From the NCBI GenBank assembly GCA_965368335.1, contig CBDUMN010000041.1, forward strand, positions 1 to 28,901: DNA of 28,901 nt, written 5' to 3'. Below are positions 16,094-23,919 of this stretch, piece by piece (position 1 is the stretch's first letter; every line of letters begins with the position of its first letter). Origin of the DNA: CBDUMN01 sp965368335 (lineage in GTDB: Bacteria > Pseudomonadota > Alphaproteobacteria > Rhodospirillales > JAPHRK01). The position numbers and the translations under genes were made by a program. A model generated the notes under the pieces. The model saw only the letters and a program-made list of their open reading frames with translations. It made no database searches and was not told the origin of the DNA.

Positions 16094-17059
16094 TTAAAGA
16101 TAGGATGTTTCGGCGAATTTTCCAGCAAGTTCGCGGTGCGCCAACGATTGAGCCCAGCATTCCAGGGGATCTTTTCGCCAGGTAATCGGGCCGTCGGGCG
16201 TATTGGCCCAGTCGAAAAGACGGGTAGCGAAGAACCGCATGGCGGCCGCTCGGCAGAGGAGGGGAAGGGTTTTCCGTTCTTTCTCGCCAAGCGGACGGAC
16301 GGCCTCATATCCCGCCAGTAGGGCCTGGGTTTTCTGATGGTTTAGATGGGCGTTTTCTTCGAAGCACCAGGCATTGAGGCAGATCGCCAAGTCATAGGCC
16401 AGCAGATCGGTGCAGGCGAAGGTGAAATCGAGCAGGCCGGAAATCCGTTGGTTGTCGAAGAATACGTTGTCGGGAAACAGATCGGCATGAATGATGCCGC
16501 GCGGTAAATCTTTCGGCCAGTGGGTTTCGATCTCGACCAGTTCGACCATCATGGCCGCCGCCAGTCCCGGCTTCAGCCGTTGCGCCGTTTTGCGCGACTG
16601 TTCGAGAAGCGGACGCCAATCGCTGACGGATAAGCGGTTTTTCCGTGCCTGTCCAAAATCGGCCGTAGCACAATGCAGCTTCGCCAGCATTGCGCCGAGC
16701 TTTTGACAATGCTCCGTCGTGACGGTTCGCGGCCAATCGCCGGAGAGGAAGGGCAGCAATGCCGCCGGGCGGTCGCAAAGACGGTGTAGGGTCTTGCCGT
16801 TCTTATCGGGGAGGGCCGCCGGACAGGGAATGTCCCGCTTGGATAGATGTTGGGTCAGGGCCTGAAAGAAAGGCAGCTCGGCTTCCTCAACGCGCCTTTC
16901 ATAAAGAGTGAGGACGAAAAGCCCCTCTGTGGTTTCAAGTCGATAGTTGCTGTTTTCAATGCCCTGCTCGATGCCTTCGAAGGCGACCACTTTCCCGCGC
17001 TTGAACCTTTCGAGAAAAGCTTCAAGCGCAACTCGCGGCACCTCCGTATAAACGGCCAT
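16094..17059 (-). CDS. thrB: Homoserine kinase, ThrB type II (choline-kinase-like fold)
   Basis: This enzyme phosphorylates homoserine for threonine synthesis. It belongs to the APH/choline-kinase-like type, not the GHMP type. The catalytic loop is H191-x-D193-x4-N198 (HADLFPDN) and the metal-binding DF motif is at about 211-212 (GLLDFTFACTD). The N-terminus MAVYTEVP and the nucleotide-fold segment EGIENSNYRLET (about 28-43) are standard for the family, and 321 residues is normal. Its start overlaps the ispH stop by one base (TGATG), a strong sign of translational coupling. Its product feeds threonine synthase encoded at 8019-9410. Confidence 0.96.
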   Translation of the reverse strand: MAVYTEVPRVALEAFLERFKRGKVVAFEGIEQGIENSNYRLETTEGLFVLTLYERRVEEAELPFFQALTQHLSKRDIPCPAALPDKNGKTLHRLCDRPAALLPFLSGDWPRTVTTEHCQKLGAMLAKLHCATADFGQARKNRLSVSDWRPLLEQSRKTAQRLKPGLAAAMMVELVEIETHWPKDLPRGIIHADLFPDNVFFDNQRISGLLDFTFACTDLLAYDLAICLNAWCFEENAHLNHQKTQALLAGYEAVRPLGEKERKTLPLLCRAAAMRFFATRLFDWANTPDGPITWRKDPLECWAQSLAHRELAGKFAETSYL

Positions 17060-18003
17060 CAGCCAACCAGTTCGGGCGGTAACCGGAAACGGGTTTTTTC
17101 TTCGGTTACCGTATCGAATTCGATGGAAACGTCGAACCGTTCGCGGCAGGCGTCAATCACTTCTTCGACCAGGATTTCCGGCGCCGAAGCGCCTGCCGAG
17201 AGGCCGAGATGGGCAACCCCATCGAAGGCGTTCCAGTCGATCTCCTCGGCGCGCTGCACCAGCATGGATTTTGCGCAGCCATTGCGCGACGCCACTTCGA
17301 CCAAACGTTTTGAGTTGGATGAATTGGGTGCGCCCAGAACCATAATCATGTCGCACTTTTCGGCGATGGATTTTACGGCCTTTTGGCGGTTGGTGGTGGC
17401 GTAGCAGATATCGTCTTTACCCGGCGCTTGAATATTCGGCAGTCGTTCTTTCAAAGCTTCAACGATATCGACAGTGTCATCGACCGAAAGGGTGGTCTGT
17501 GTGACGTAGCCGCAGGGCGTATCGCTTGGCAGGTCGAGGGCGCGGGCCTGGTTGACGGTTTCAATGAGGATCACTTCGCCGTCGGGCAGTTGGCCCATGG
17601 TCCCCACCACCTCGGGATGGCCTGCATGACCGATGAGGATGATCCTGTTACCTTGCCGGAAATGCCGCTCGGCCTCGCGGTGGACTTTGGAAACCAAGGG
17701 GCAGGTGGCGTCGATATGGGTCAGACCCCGGGCGGCGGCCTTTTCCGGTACGGATTTAGGAACGCCATGGGCTGAAAAAATGACCGGCACGCCGTCGGGC
17801 GCCTGATCGAGCGTATCGACGAAAACCGCGCCCTTGTCGCGCAGACCGTCGACGACGAATTTGTTGTGAACGATTTCGTGGCGCACATAGACCGGAGCGC
17901 CGAAGCGCGAAAGCGCCTCTTCAACGATCTGGATCGCCCGATCGACCCCAGCGCAGAATCCGCGAGGGGCGGCCAGATGGATGGTTAGTCTCTGTTGTTT
18001 CAT
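17059..18003 (-). CDS. ispH: 4-hydroxy-3-methylbut-2-enyl diphosphate reductase
   Basis: This is the last enzyme of the non-mevalonate (MEP) isoprenoid pathway, forming IPP and DMAPP with an iron-sulfur cluster. The three cluster cysteines are Cys17 (PRGFCAGVDRAI), Cys101 (DATCPLV) and Cys200 (DDICYATTNRQ). Other landmarks are HEIVHN (about 42-47), SAHGV (about 77-81) and the GAPNSSNS substrate loop. The 314-residue length is typical. It heads a minus-strand operon ispH-thrB-FrnE-like-rnhA. The 82-base gap to the divergent gene holds a TTGACA on the minus strand (18040-18035) but no convincing -10 box. Confidence 0.97.
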   Translation of the reverse strand: MKQQRLTIHLAAPRGFCAGVDRAIQIVEEALSRFGAPVYVRHEIVHNKFVVDGLRDKGAVFVDTLDQAPDGVPVIFSAHGVPKSVPEKAAARGLTHIDATCPLVSKVHREAERHFRQGNRIILIGHAGHPEVVGTMGQLPDGEVILIETVNQARALDLPSDTPCGYVTQTTLSVDDTVDIVEALKERLPNIQAPGKDDICYATTNRQKAVKSIAEKCDMIMVLGAPNSSNSKRLVEVASRNGCAKSMLVQRAEEIDWNAFDGVAHLGLSAGASAPEILVEEVIDACRERFDVSIEFDTVTEEKTRFRLPPELVG

Positions 18004-18085
18004 GGGAAGGTAATTGGGCGTTCGAGGGTGTTTCTGTCAAGAAAAAGCGCTATGATCCCGTTTCGGACTTCCAAGCAAGGCTCCC

Positions 18086-19786
18086 ATGCGGCGAACGCTT
18101 TTTCTTACCCTTGGCCTGATCGTGATGCTTCCGCCTCTTTACCCAGCGACGGCTGCGCCGGTGGAACCCGCTCTTACGCCGCCGCCCGACATGCTTGTCC
18201 TGCCGCTCAACCGGACAATTTTGCGAATTCAAACAGCCCTGCAAGGCACCGGCGACTACCTGGGGTCGCTCGATGGACGCATGACCCCGGCGCTGGAGCG
18301 GGCGATCCGCACGTTCCAGAAAAAAAACCGCCTCAAGGTGACGGGACAGCCGACCCAGGAATTGGCCCGGCAGATCGAAACCCGTGGCCGGGTCAAGGAA
18401 CTGCTTGGCAAGTTGCGCGATGTGCGAGAACGGGAAACCGAAGCGGCGCGTAAGGCCCTGCTGTCCAATCCCGAAACCCGCCATCTGGTTAAAGACTCCG
18501 GCCCTGAAAAGGCCAACCCGCTGCGCGATACCGCTGCCTGCTTCAGCGACCCAACACCCAAGTGTCTGCTCGATGAGGCGGTGGAGAACGCCAAGGCGGT
18601 TGCCGATGAAGAGCAAAGGGACTGGGCGTTTAGTGAAATCCTTACGACCCAGGCGCGGGTTGGGCTGATGGCCGATGCGATGGCGAGCGCCGAGCGTATC
18701 TCGGACCTGCGCCTGATTGTTGTGGCTCTGCGAAAAATGGCGGGGGCGCGAGCCCAGGCCGGGCGTTTCAATGAAGCCTATGAAGCGGTGGAGGTGATCC
18801 CCGATGATCGCCAGAAACTCGAAGCCGTTCTGACCATTCTGGAGGCTGGGGCGGTTCGCGAAACTCAAGGGCGGTCCGTCGGCCCCGGTATGGCGCTGTT
18901 GGTCAAGCGAGCGCTTAAAACGGCGGATGAGGCCTTGACGCCATTTCTCAAACTTCGCGCTTTGGCTCGCATTACGACGGTGCTTTCCGGGGGGGGCGAC
19001 CGGGAGGGGGCTGAAGACGCGATTAGCCGTATGGCGACATTGGTTGAAATTAACGGGTTTGGGCGCGACCGGGATGAGGCTCTGCGTCTGCTCGCTACGG
19101 CCTATGCTCAACTGGGTGAGGTCGATAAAGCCCGTTCGGTTTTGGGCAAGGCGCGGGATAAGGACGCAACACCGGTGCTGGTGGCGGCCAGTCGCGCCAT
19201 GCTCGATCAAGGGGCGGCCGATGAGGCTTATGATGCCGCAGCGGATATTTCAGCCGTGCGCTATCGCTCGGTCGCCTTGAGCAGAATTGCCGTAACTCAG
19301 TGGCTGCGAGGCGAAAAGCAGGCCGCCGAGACGACATTGACCGAAGCGCGGGAGGCTGCGGCCAAGATCGCGTTTTCCTTCGCCCGGTCGTTTGCCTATG
19401 CGCAGGTCGTCAAGGCTTTGGCCCGAACGGGACGGTTCGATGAGGCTGTTGCTGGCAGTAATGAAATCGACGATGCGGGGTTGAAAGCCCGCGCCCTTTG
19501 GGAGATTGCCGAACTGCAAGGTAAGGCGGGCGATCCTGAGGGGCGTGAAAAGACCGCCGATCTGGCCTGGGAGGCCAGCGATTCCATTGCCAGCACCTTG
19601 AGCCGTTGCTGGATGTTCGCCGAACTGGCCGAGGAGCATATGCGCGAGGGGCGCACCGGGCAGGCGCGTTCGTTGCTGATGACGGGAATTGCGGTCGCCG
19701 ACGCCATGGGTAATGCCTGGAGCCGGGCGCGCGCTCTGGCGCGGCTGGCTTTGACCCTGCAAATCCTTAAAGGCGGGGAGTCGTAA
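18086..19786 (+). CDS. Secreted peptidoglycan-binding protein with helical (TPR-like) repeats
   Basis: The 566-residue protein begins with a clear signal peptide (MRRTLFLTL...PATAA, about 1-24). A PG_binding_1-type domain follows (about 42-97): LRIQTALQGTGDYLGSLDG then ALERAIRTFQ and VTGQPTQEL, which matches the family's 'L-x-x-L-G-Y-x-x-G-x-x-D-G ... A-I-x-x-F-Q' pattern. After a charged linker and a Cys152/Cys160 pair (ACFSDPTPKC), the remaining 400 or so residues are alpha-helical repeats rich in Ala, Arg and Glu. These include TPR-like units such as RLLATAYAQLGEVDKARSVL (about 329-348) and LWEIAELQGKAGD. It presumably sits in the periplasm bound to murein as a scaffold. I do not recognise a named gene. 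It is divergent from ispH; the CDGSH gene follows after 66 bases. Confidence 0.8.
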   Translation: MRRTLFLTLGLIVMLPPLYPATAAPVEPALTPPPDMLVLPLNRTILRIQTALQGTGDYLGSLDGRMTPALERAIRTFQKKNRLKVTGQPTQELARQIETRGRVKELLGKLRDVRERETEAARKALLSNPETRHLVKDSGPEKANPLRDTAACFSDPTPKCLLDEAVENAKAVADEEQRDWAFSEILTTQARVGLMADAMASAERISDLRLIVVALRKMAGARAQAGRFNEAYEAVEVIPDDRQKLEAVLTILEAGAVRETQGRSVGPGMALLVKRALKTADEALTPFLKLRALARITTVLSGGGDREGAEDAISRMATLVEINGFGRDRDEALRLLATAYAQLGEVDKARSVLGKARDKDATPVLVAASRAMLDQGAADEAYDAAADISAVRYRSVALSRIAVTQWLRGEKQAAETTLTEAREAAAKIAFSFARSFAYAQVVKALARTGRFDEAVAGSNEIDDAGLKARALWEIAELQGKAGDPEGREKTADLAWEASDSIASTLSRCWMFAELAEEHMREGRTGQARSLLMTGIAVADAMGNAWSRARALARLALTLQILKGGES

Positions 19787-19852
19787 AGGCTCGACTTCCA
19801 GGCCAAGTGTGGTACTCATTTCGGAGCGGAAGCGGAAAACAAGGGGGAGACC

Positions 19853-20083
19853 ATGTCGAACGGTAAGAACGGCCCTTATGAGGTAGAGTTTGAGGCGGGC
19901 GAGCGATATCTTTGGTGCGCCTGTGGAAGAACCCAAACTCCGCCGTTTTGCGACATGTCTCATAAGGGGACCGGTATGGGACCGAAAATCGTCGATGCGG
20001 AGACAACGGAAACCGTCTATCTTTGCGGCTGCGGGCAGACCAAAACGCCGCCCTATTGCGACAACTCGCATAAAACGCTTTAG
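19853..20083 (+). CDS. Double CDGSH-type iron-sulfur protein
   Basis: The 76-residue protein consists almost entirely of two CDGSH (mitoNEET-like) [2Fe-2S] motifs with 3-Cys/1-His ligation. The first is Cys22, Cys24, Cys33 and His37 (WCACGRTQ...FCDMSH); the second is Cys58, Cys60, Cys69 and His73 (LCGCGQTK...YCDNSH). The short linker between them makes this the two-domain bacterial type, possibly carrying two clusters in one chain. A GGGGGAGA ribosome-binding site precedes the ATG. Proposed family roles include electron transfer and iron-sulfur/redox sensing; the partner here is unknown. It is followed after 18 bases by a lipoprotein gene, likely co-transcribed. Confidence 0.93.
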   Translation: MSNGKNGPYEVEFEAGERYLWCACGRTQTPPFCDMSHKGTGMGPKIVDAETTETVYLCGCGQTKTPPYCDNSHKTL

Positions 20084-20101
20084 ATTTTCCGGGGGAAGGG
20101 A

Positions 20102-20683
20102 ATGAAACCGAGAGGCGCGCTTTTTAGGCTCGCAACCATCATGACCGTTATGGTCGCTCTTGTCGGCTGTGAAACGGTCGATGATGTGGTTGAATACGTT
20201 AAGCCCAGCGGGCCGACTGTTTGTCCCGATATTTCTATTTTGGCCAATGCCGCCGAGCAGACGGCGTTTAAAGCCGGGCCGGGGCGCGACCTGATCGATA
20301 TTTTGTTCGAGGCGGAATTCTCCGGGGTGCGGGTCGATTGCGACTACGATCTGGATCGCAGCACCCGTGCCGGAACGCTTGAGGTCAACGTCTTTCCACT
20401 ATTCACCGCCGAAAAAGGAGCGGCCAATCGTGATGGCCGCGCCCTGGTGAGCTATTTCGTCGCCGTGACGGATCGGGACAAGAAAATCATCAATAAACAG
20501 ACTTTCGAAGTGGCGTTGGTTTTTCAGGGTAACGCCACCAAGGCCGGGTTTTCCGATCAGCCGGTGATCCTGACTTTGCCCATTGAAGCGGGGCGAGACG
20601 GCAGAGATTTTCTGATCTATGCCGGATTCCAGCTCACCCGTGAGCAGATGGACTATAACACCCGCAAGCGAGAACGTCGGTAA
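20102..20683 (+). CDS. Predicted lipoprotein of unknown function
   Basis: The 193-residue protein has a lipoprotein signal peptide: basic start (MKPRG), hydrophobic core, and a lipobox LVGC with the lipidated cysteine at Cys23. The mature region has no motif I recognise. It looks mostly beta-stranded (GTLEVNVFPLFTAE, ALVSYFVAVTDRD, TFEVALVFQGN, VILTLPIEAG) and ends in a basic tail (NTRKRERR). The residue after the cysteine is Glu, not Asp, which by E. coli rules favours the outer membrane. A GGGGGAAGGGA ribosome-binding site lies just before the ATG. It is the last gene before the glycine riboswitch. Function unknown. Confidence 0.8.
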   Translation: MKPRGALFRLATIMTVMVALVGCETVDDVVEYVKPSGPTVCPDISILANAAEQTAFKAGPGRDLIDILFEAEFSGVRVDCDYDLDRSTRAGTLEVNVFPLFTAEKGAANRDGRALVSYFVAVTDRDKKIINKQTFEVALVFQGNATKAGFSDQPVILTLPIEAGRDGRDFLIYAGFQLTREQMDYNTRKRERR

Positions 20684-20726
20684 AGTCTTCTAAATCAATC
20701 GCTTAAAAACCCTTTTCGGGGAGTGG

Positions 20727-20754
20727 TTGACCTGACCTAAACGACTCGTACACT
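20727..20754 (+). promoter_or_regulatory. Promoter for the glycine-cleavage operon
   Basis: TTGACC (20727-20732) and TACACT (20749-20754) are separated by 16 bases and match the sigma70 boxes at five and four positions. The predicted transcript would start a few bases later, just before the riboswitch, which supports the call. Confidence 0.45.
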
Positions 20755-20779
20755 TAAAACCAATCTCCACGCGCGAACC

Positions 20780-21003
20780 CTGCGGGAGAGATCGTCCTGG
20801 CCTTTCTGGGAAGGCTTGGACGACGCCGAAGGAGCAACGGGCCCCCGGAAACTCTCAGGCAGAAAGGACCGTAGGGGAATGTGGCTCTGGAAAGCAGGCG
20901 TCGGTTTTATTTCCGGCGGCTCACCGAAGATGAAACCCGGTAGCGCGGAAACCGCATTCCGCTGGCCAAACCGGGGAATCTTTCAGGTTCCGTGACAGAG
21001 GGG
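20780..21003 (+). promoter_or_regulatory. Tandem glycine riboswitch
   Basis: Two consecutive glycine-binding aptamers precede gcvT. The first (about 20782-20876) has GCGGGAGAG, then GCCGAAGGAGCAA (20825-20837), and CTCTCAGGCA (20852-20861) followed by AAAGGACCGTA. The second (about 20884-21003) has CTCTGGAAAGC, then CACCGAAGATGAAAC (20922-20936), and TCTTTCAGGTTCCGTGACAGAGG (in two parts, TCTTTCAGG and TTCCGTGACAGAGG). These are the conserved internal and 3' cores of the glycine class, in the usual tandem order with a short linker. Known riboswitches of this class mostly switch gcv expression on when glycine is abundant. The boundaries are approximate. Confidence 0.93.
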
Positions 21004-21016
21004 GGCATCGGGAAAA

Positions 21017-21038
21017 CCAAGGAGGGGAGAGTCCTTGG
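21017..21038 (+). promoter_or_regulatory. Hairpin sequestering the ribosome-binding site and TTG start after the riboswitch
   Basis: Perfect 7-base arms, CCAAGGA (21017-21023) and TCCTTGG (21032-21038), enclose an 8-base loop GGGGAGAG. The left arm holds most of the Shine-Dalgarno AAGGAGGGG (21019-21027) and the right arm contains the TTG at 21035-21037. This would be a plausible translational expression platform for the adjacent glycine riboswitch. There is no T run, so transcription termination is unlikely here. Confidence 0.6.
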
Positions 21039-22183
21039 AATTCCGGAATTCTGTTGGAAGGAACCAGGGTTTGAGCGACACATCTGAAGATTTGAAACAA
21101 ACGCCACTTGCAGCGCTTCATCAAAAGCTGGGCGGTAAAATGGTGCCGTTCGCCGGTTATGAAATGCCGGTCCAGTTTCCGGCGGGTATCATGGCCGAGC
21201 ACAACCACACCCGCGCAAGCGCCTCGCTTTTCGATGTCTCCCATATGGGGCAGGCCGTGTTGCGTGGCGATAATGTGGCAGCCGCCATGGAAACGCTGGT
21301 GCCTGCCGACCTCCAGGCTTTGCCTTTGGGTAAAACCGGTTACACCATGCTGACCGACGAAAACGGCGGCATCATCGATGACCTGATGATCGCCAATCAT
21401 GGCGACCACCTGCATCTGGTGGTCAACGCCTCACGCAAGGAAGTGGATTTCGCTCATATCTCCGAGCATCTGGCTGATCGGGTTGAGCTTGATATTCGTG
21501 AGGATCGCGCCCTCATTGCCTTGCAGGGCCCCAAAGCCGCCGAGGTGCTTTCCCGGTTCGTTCAATATTGCGATACGATGAAGTTCCTTTTCACCTCGGT
21601 TGGTGAGCTCGCGGGAGTGACCTGTTTCATCTCCCGGCTCGGCTATACCGGCGAAGATGGCTATGAGCTATCGGTGCCCGTCGATGGCGTGGTTACGGTG
21701 GCCGAAGCGCTTTTGGCTGAGGCCGAGGTGGAACCCGCCGGACTGGGCGCGCGGGACTCGTTGCGCCTGGAAGCCGGGCTGGCGCTCTACGGCAACGATA
21801 TTGATCTGACCACCACGCCGATTGAGGCCAATCTTGCCTGGACCATCGGAAAGCGCCGCCGCGCCGAAGGCGGTTTCTTGGGTGCTGAGGTGATTTTGAA
21901 GCAACTGGCCGAAGGCACGGCGCGTCTTAAGGTCGGCATCAAGCCGGATGGTCGGGCGCCCGCTCGGGAGCATACGGAAATCCAGGATATGGAGGGCCGG
22001 GCCATCGGCGAGATCACCAGCGGCGGTTTCGGCCCAACGGTAGGCGGTCCGGTGGCCATGGGCTATGTGGAAACCGCATTCGCCGAGACCGGCACGGAAA
22101 TCAATTTAATGGTTCGGGGCAAGGCGCTGCCGGGCAAAGTGGCGGCGCTGCCTTTCGCGCCGCATCGATATTTCAGGGGTTAG
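21035..22183 (+). CDS. gcvT: Glycine cleavage system T protein (aminomethyltransferase)
   Basis: This folate-dependent subunit takes the aminomethyl group from lipoyl-GcvH, giving 5,10-methylene-THF and ammonia. Recognisable parts are TPLAALHQKLGGKMVPFAGYEMPVQF near the N-terminus (about 23-48), FDVSHMGQ, the catalytic-region D-D-L-M-I-A-N, and R-L-G-Y-T-G-E-D-G-Y-E-L-S-V-P (about 198-212). The rest is a normal GCV_T fold with the C-terminal barrel. Two in-frame TTG starts are possible. TTG 21035 has the strong AAGGAGGGG ribosome-binding site and lies in the hairpin. TTG 21071 has GGAAGGAA upstream and gives MSDTSEDLKQTPL, closer to the usual family N-terminus. I give 21035 because of the stronger site, but 21071 is equally credible. 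It is first in gcvT-gcvH-gcvPA-gcvPB. Confidence 0.95.
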   Translation: MEFRNSVGRNQGLSDTSEDLKQTPLAALHQKLGGKMVPFAGYEMPVQFPAGIMAEHNHTRASASLFDVSHMGQAVLRGDNVAAAMETLVPADLQALPLGKTGYTMLTDENGGIIDDLMIANHGDHLHLVVNASRKEVDFAHISEHLADRVELDIREDRALIALQGPKAAEVLSRFVQYCDTMKFLFTSVGELAGVTCFISRLGYTGEDGYELSVPVDGVVTVAEALLAEAEVEPAGLGARDSLRLEAGLALYGNDIDLTTTPIEANLAWTIGKRRRAEGGFLGAEVILKQLAEGTARLKVGIKPDGRAPAREHTEIQDMEGRAIGEITSGGFGPTVGGPVAMGYVETAFAETGTEINLMVRGKALPGKVAALPFAPHRYFRG

Positions 22184-22198
22184 GGAGTTTTTTTAAGC

Positions 22199-22576
22199 AT
22201 GGCGACCAAGCGTTTCACCAAAGATCATGAGTGGGTCAGCGTCGAGGGGGATAGTGCGACCGTTGGGATCACCGACTACGCGCAGCAGCAGCTCGGCGAT
22301 ATCGTCTATGTTGAGGTCCCCGAAGCGGGGCGTTCGCTTGACCAGGGCGGCGAGGCCGCCGTGGTCGAATCGGTCAAGGCAGCCAGTGAAGTCTATGCCC
22401 CGGTGAGCGGCGAGGTGACCGAAGGCAACGGCGATCTTGAGGGCGATCCATCCTTGGTCAACAGCGCAGCCGAAGGCGACGGTTGGTTCTTTAAAATGAC
22501 CTTGTCCGATGCGTCCCAGCTCGACGATCTAATGGATGAGGCTGCCTACAAGGCTTACATCGCGGAGCTTGGCTGA
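22199..22576 (+). CDS. gcvH: Glycine cleavage system H protein
   Basis: This is the lipoyl carrier that shuttles the aminomethyl intermediate between the P, T and L proteins. The lipoylated lysine is Lys60 in VVESVKAASEVYAP, and the flanking strands GITDYAQQQLGDIVYVEVPEAG are typical. At 125 residues the protein is of normal length. It begins 15 bases after gcvT and its stop overlaps the gcvPA start by one base (TGATG), so it is co-translated with the P subunits. The lipoyl-charging enzymes and the L protein are not in the window. Confidence 0.97.
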   Translation: MATKRFTKDHEWVSVEGDSATVGITDYAQQQLGDIVYVEVPEAGRSLDQGGEAAVVESVKAASEVYAPVSGEVTEGNGDLEGDPSLVNSAAEGDGWFFKMTLSDASQLDDLMDEAAYKAYIAELG

Positions 22577-23919
22577 TGCGTTATCTCCCGCTGAGTGACG
22601 CCGACCGTCTTGAAATGTTGGCGGCGGCCGGAGCGTCTTTAATCGACGATCTTTTCAAAGACGTACCGGCTTCGGTGCTGCTCGACGGTCCGGTCGACCT
22701 GCCCAAGGCTGCCGGTGAAATGGCGGTTGAGCGGACCATCGGCGCGCTGGCGGGAAAAAACCTTGGAACCTCTTCGGCCCCTTCGTTTCTCGGGGCGGGC
22801 GCATACGCCCATCACGTTCCTTCGGCGGTCGATCATTTAATTCAGCGGGGCGAATATCTGACATCCTACACCCCCTACCAGCCGGAAATTTCCCAAGGGA
22901 CCCTGCAATACCTCTTCGAGTTTCAGACACAGGTTGCTCTATTGACCGGCATGGAGGTGGCCAATGCTTCCCTCTACGATGGGGCGACGGCGGCGGCCGA
23001 GGCCATGCTGATGGCGGCGCGCATTACCAAGCGCGGCAAGGCTGTTCTTTCGGGCGGTCTGCACCCTCATTACCGTGACGTCGCGGTCAATCAGGCCAGA
23101 TTTATGGATTTCCAGGTGGTCTGCGCCGATCCCGATCCCTTGGCCCGGGAAGATTTAACCGCGTTAATCGATGCGGAAACCGCCTGCGTGGTGGTTCAAA
23201 ACCCCGGTTTCTTCGGTCAGGTTCGGGACTTGTCCGCCTTGGCCGAAGCCTGCCATGAGGCGGGGGCGCTTCTGGTGGTCGCCGTGGCCGAGGTGGTGTC
23301 GTTAGGGGCGGTTACGCCGCCTGGAGCCATGGGAGCCGACATCGTGGTTGGCGAGGGGCAATCGTTGGGCAACGGCCTTTCTTACGGCGGGCCTTATCTG
23401 GGCCTGATGGCTTGCCGCCAAAAATTCCTTCGTCAGATGCCCGGACGGCTGGCCGGACAGACGGTCGACGTGGAAGGGCGGCGCGGCTGGGTGCTGACCC
23501 TTTCGACCCGTGAGCAACATATCCGCCGGGAAAAAGCGACCAGCAACATCTGCACCAACTCAGGGCTCTGCGCCTTGGCGTTCACCATGCATCTGACCAT
23601 GCTGGGCGAGGCGGGCTTTACCCGTTTGGCGAGGCTCAATCATGCTGCGGCGGTCAAGCTGGCCGACCGGCTGGGCGCGTTGCCCGGCGTGGAGGTCGCC
23701 AGCGACACGTTCTTCAATGAGTTCGCCCTCAAATTGTCCAAGCCCGCGGCCCAGGTGGTTGATGACTTGGCGGCCAAGGGCATTCTCGGCGGCGTGCCGG
23801 TTTCGCGGTTTTATCCCAATGAGGCGGCGCTTGAAAATCTGCTGCTGGTGGCGGCGACCGAGCTGACCACGGACGATCAGGCCGATGCCTTCGAGGCCGC
23901 GCTGAAGGAGGTGCTCTGA
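22576..23919 (+). CDS. gcvPA: Glycine dehydrogenase (decarboxylating) subunit 1
   Basis: This is the N-terminal half of the split P protein. It pairs with GcvPB to decarboxylate glycine and load GcvH. Landmarks are MRYLPLSDADRLEML, SFLGAGAYAHHVPSAVDHL (about 71-89), the conserved TSYTPYQPEISQGTLQ (about 95-110), and late REQHIRREKATSNICTNSGL (split by the family as an R-R-E-K-A-T-S-N-I-C-T core, about 311-330). There is no PLP lysine, as expected for this subunit. The 447-residue length is normal. It overlaps gcvH and gcvPB by one base each. The two-gene P protein contrasts with the single fused gcvP of E. coli and many other proteobacteria. Confidence 0.96.
   Translation: MRYLPLSDADRLEMLAAAGASLIDDLFKDVPASVLLDGPVDLPKAAGEMAVERTIGALAGKNLGTSSAPSFLGAGAYAHHVPSAVDHLIQRGEYLTSYTPYQPEISQGTLQYLFEFQTQVALLTGMEVANASLYDGATAAAEAMLMAARITKRGKAVLSGGLHPHYRDVAVNQARFMDFQVVCADPDPLAREDLTALIDAETACVVVQNPGFFGQVRDLSALAEACHEAGALLVVAVAEVVSLGAVTPPGAMGADIVVGEGQSLGNGLSYGGPYLGLMACRQKFLRQMPGRLAGQTVDVEGRRGWVLTLSTREQHIRREKATSNICTNSGLCALAFTMHLTMLGEAGFTRLARLNHAAAVKLADRLGALPGVEVASDTFFNEFALKLSKPAAQVVDDLAAKGILGGVPVSRFYPNEAALENLLLVAATELTTDDQADAFEAALKEVL

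Noticed and set aside
18050..19210. A 386-codon minus-strand frame opposite the peptidoglycan-binding gene
   Set aside because: It is an antisense shadow with no motif, and the plus-strand frame has a signal peptide and a recognisable domain.
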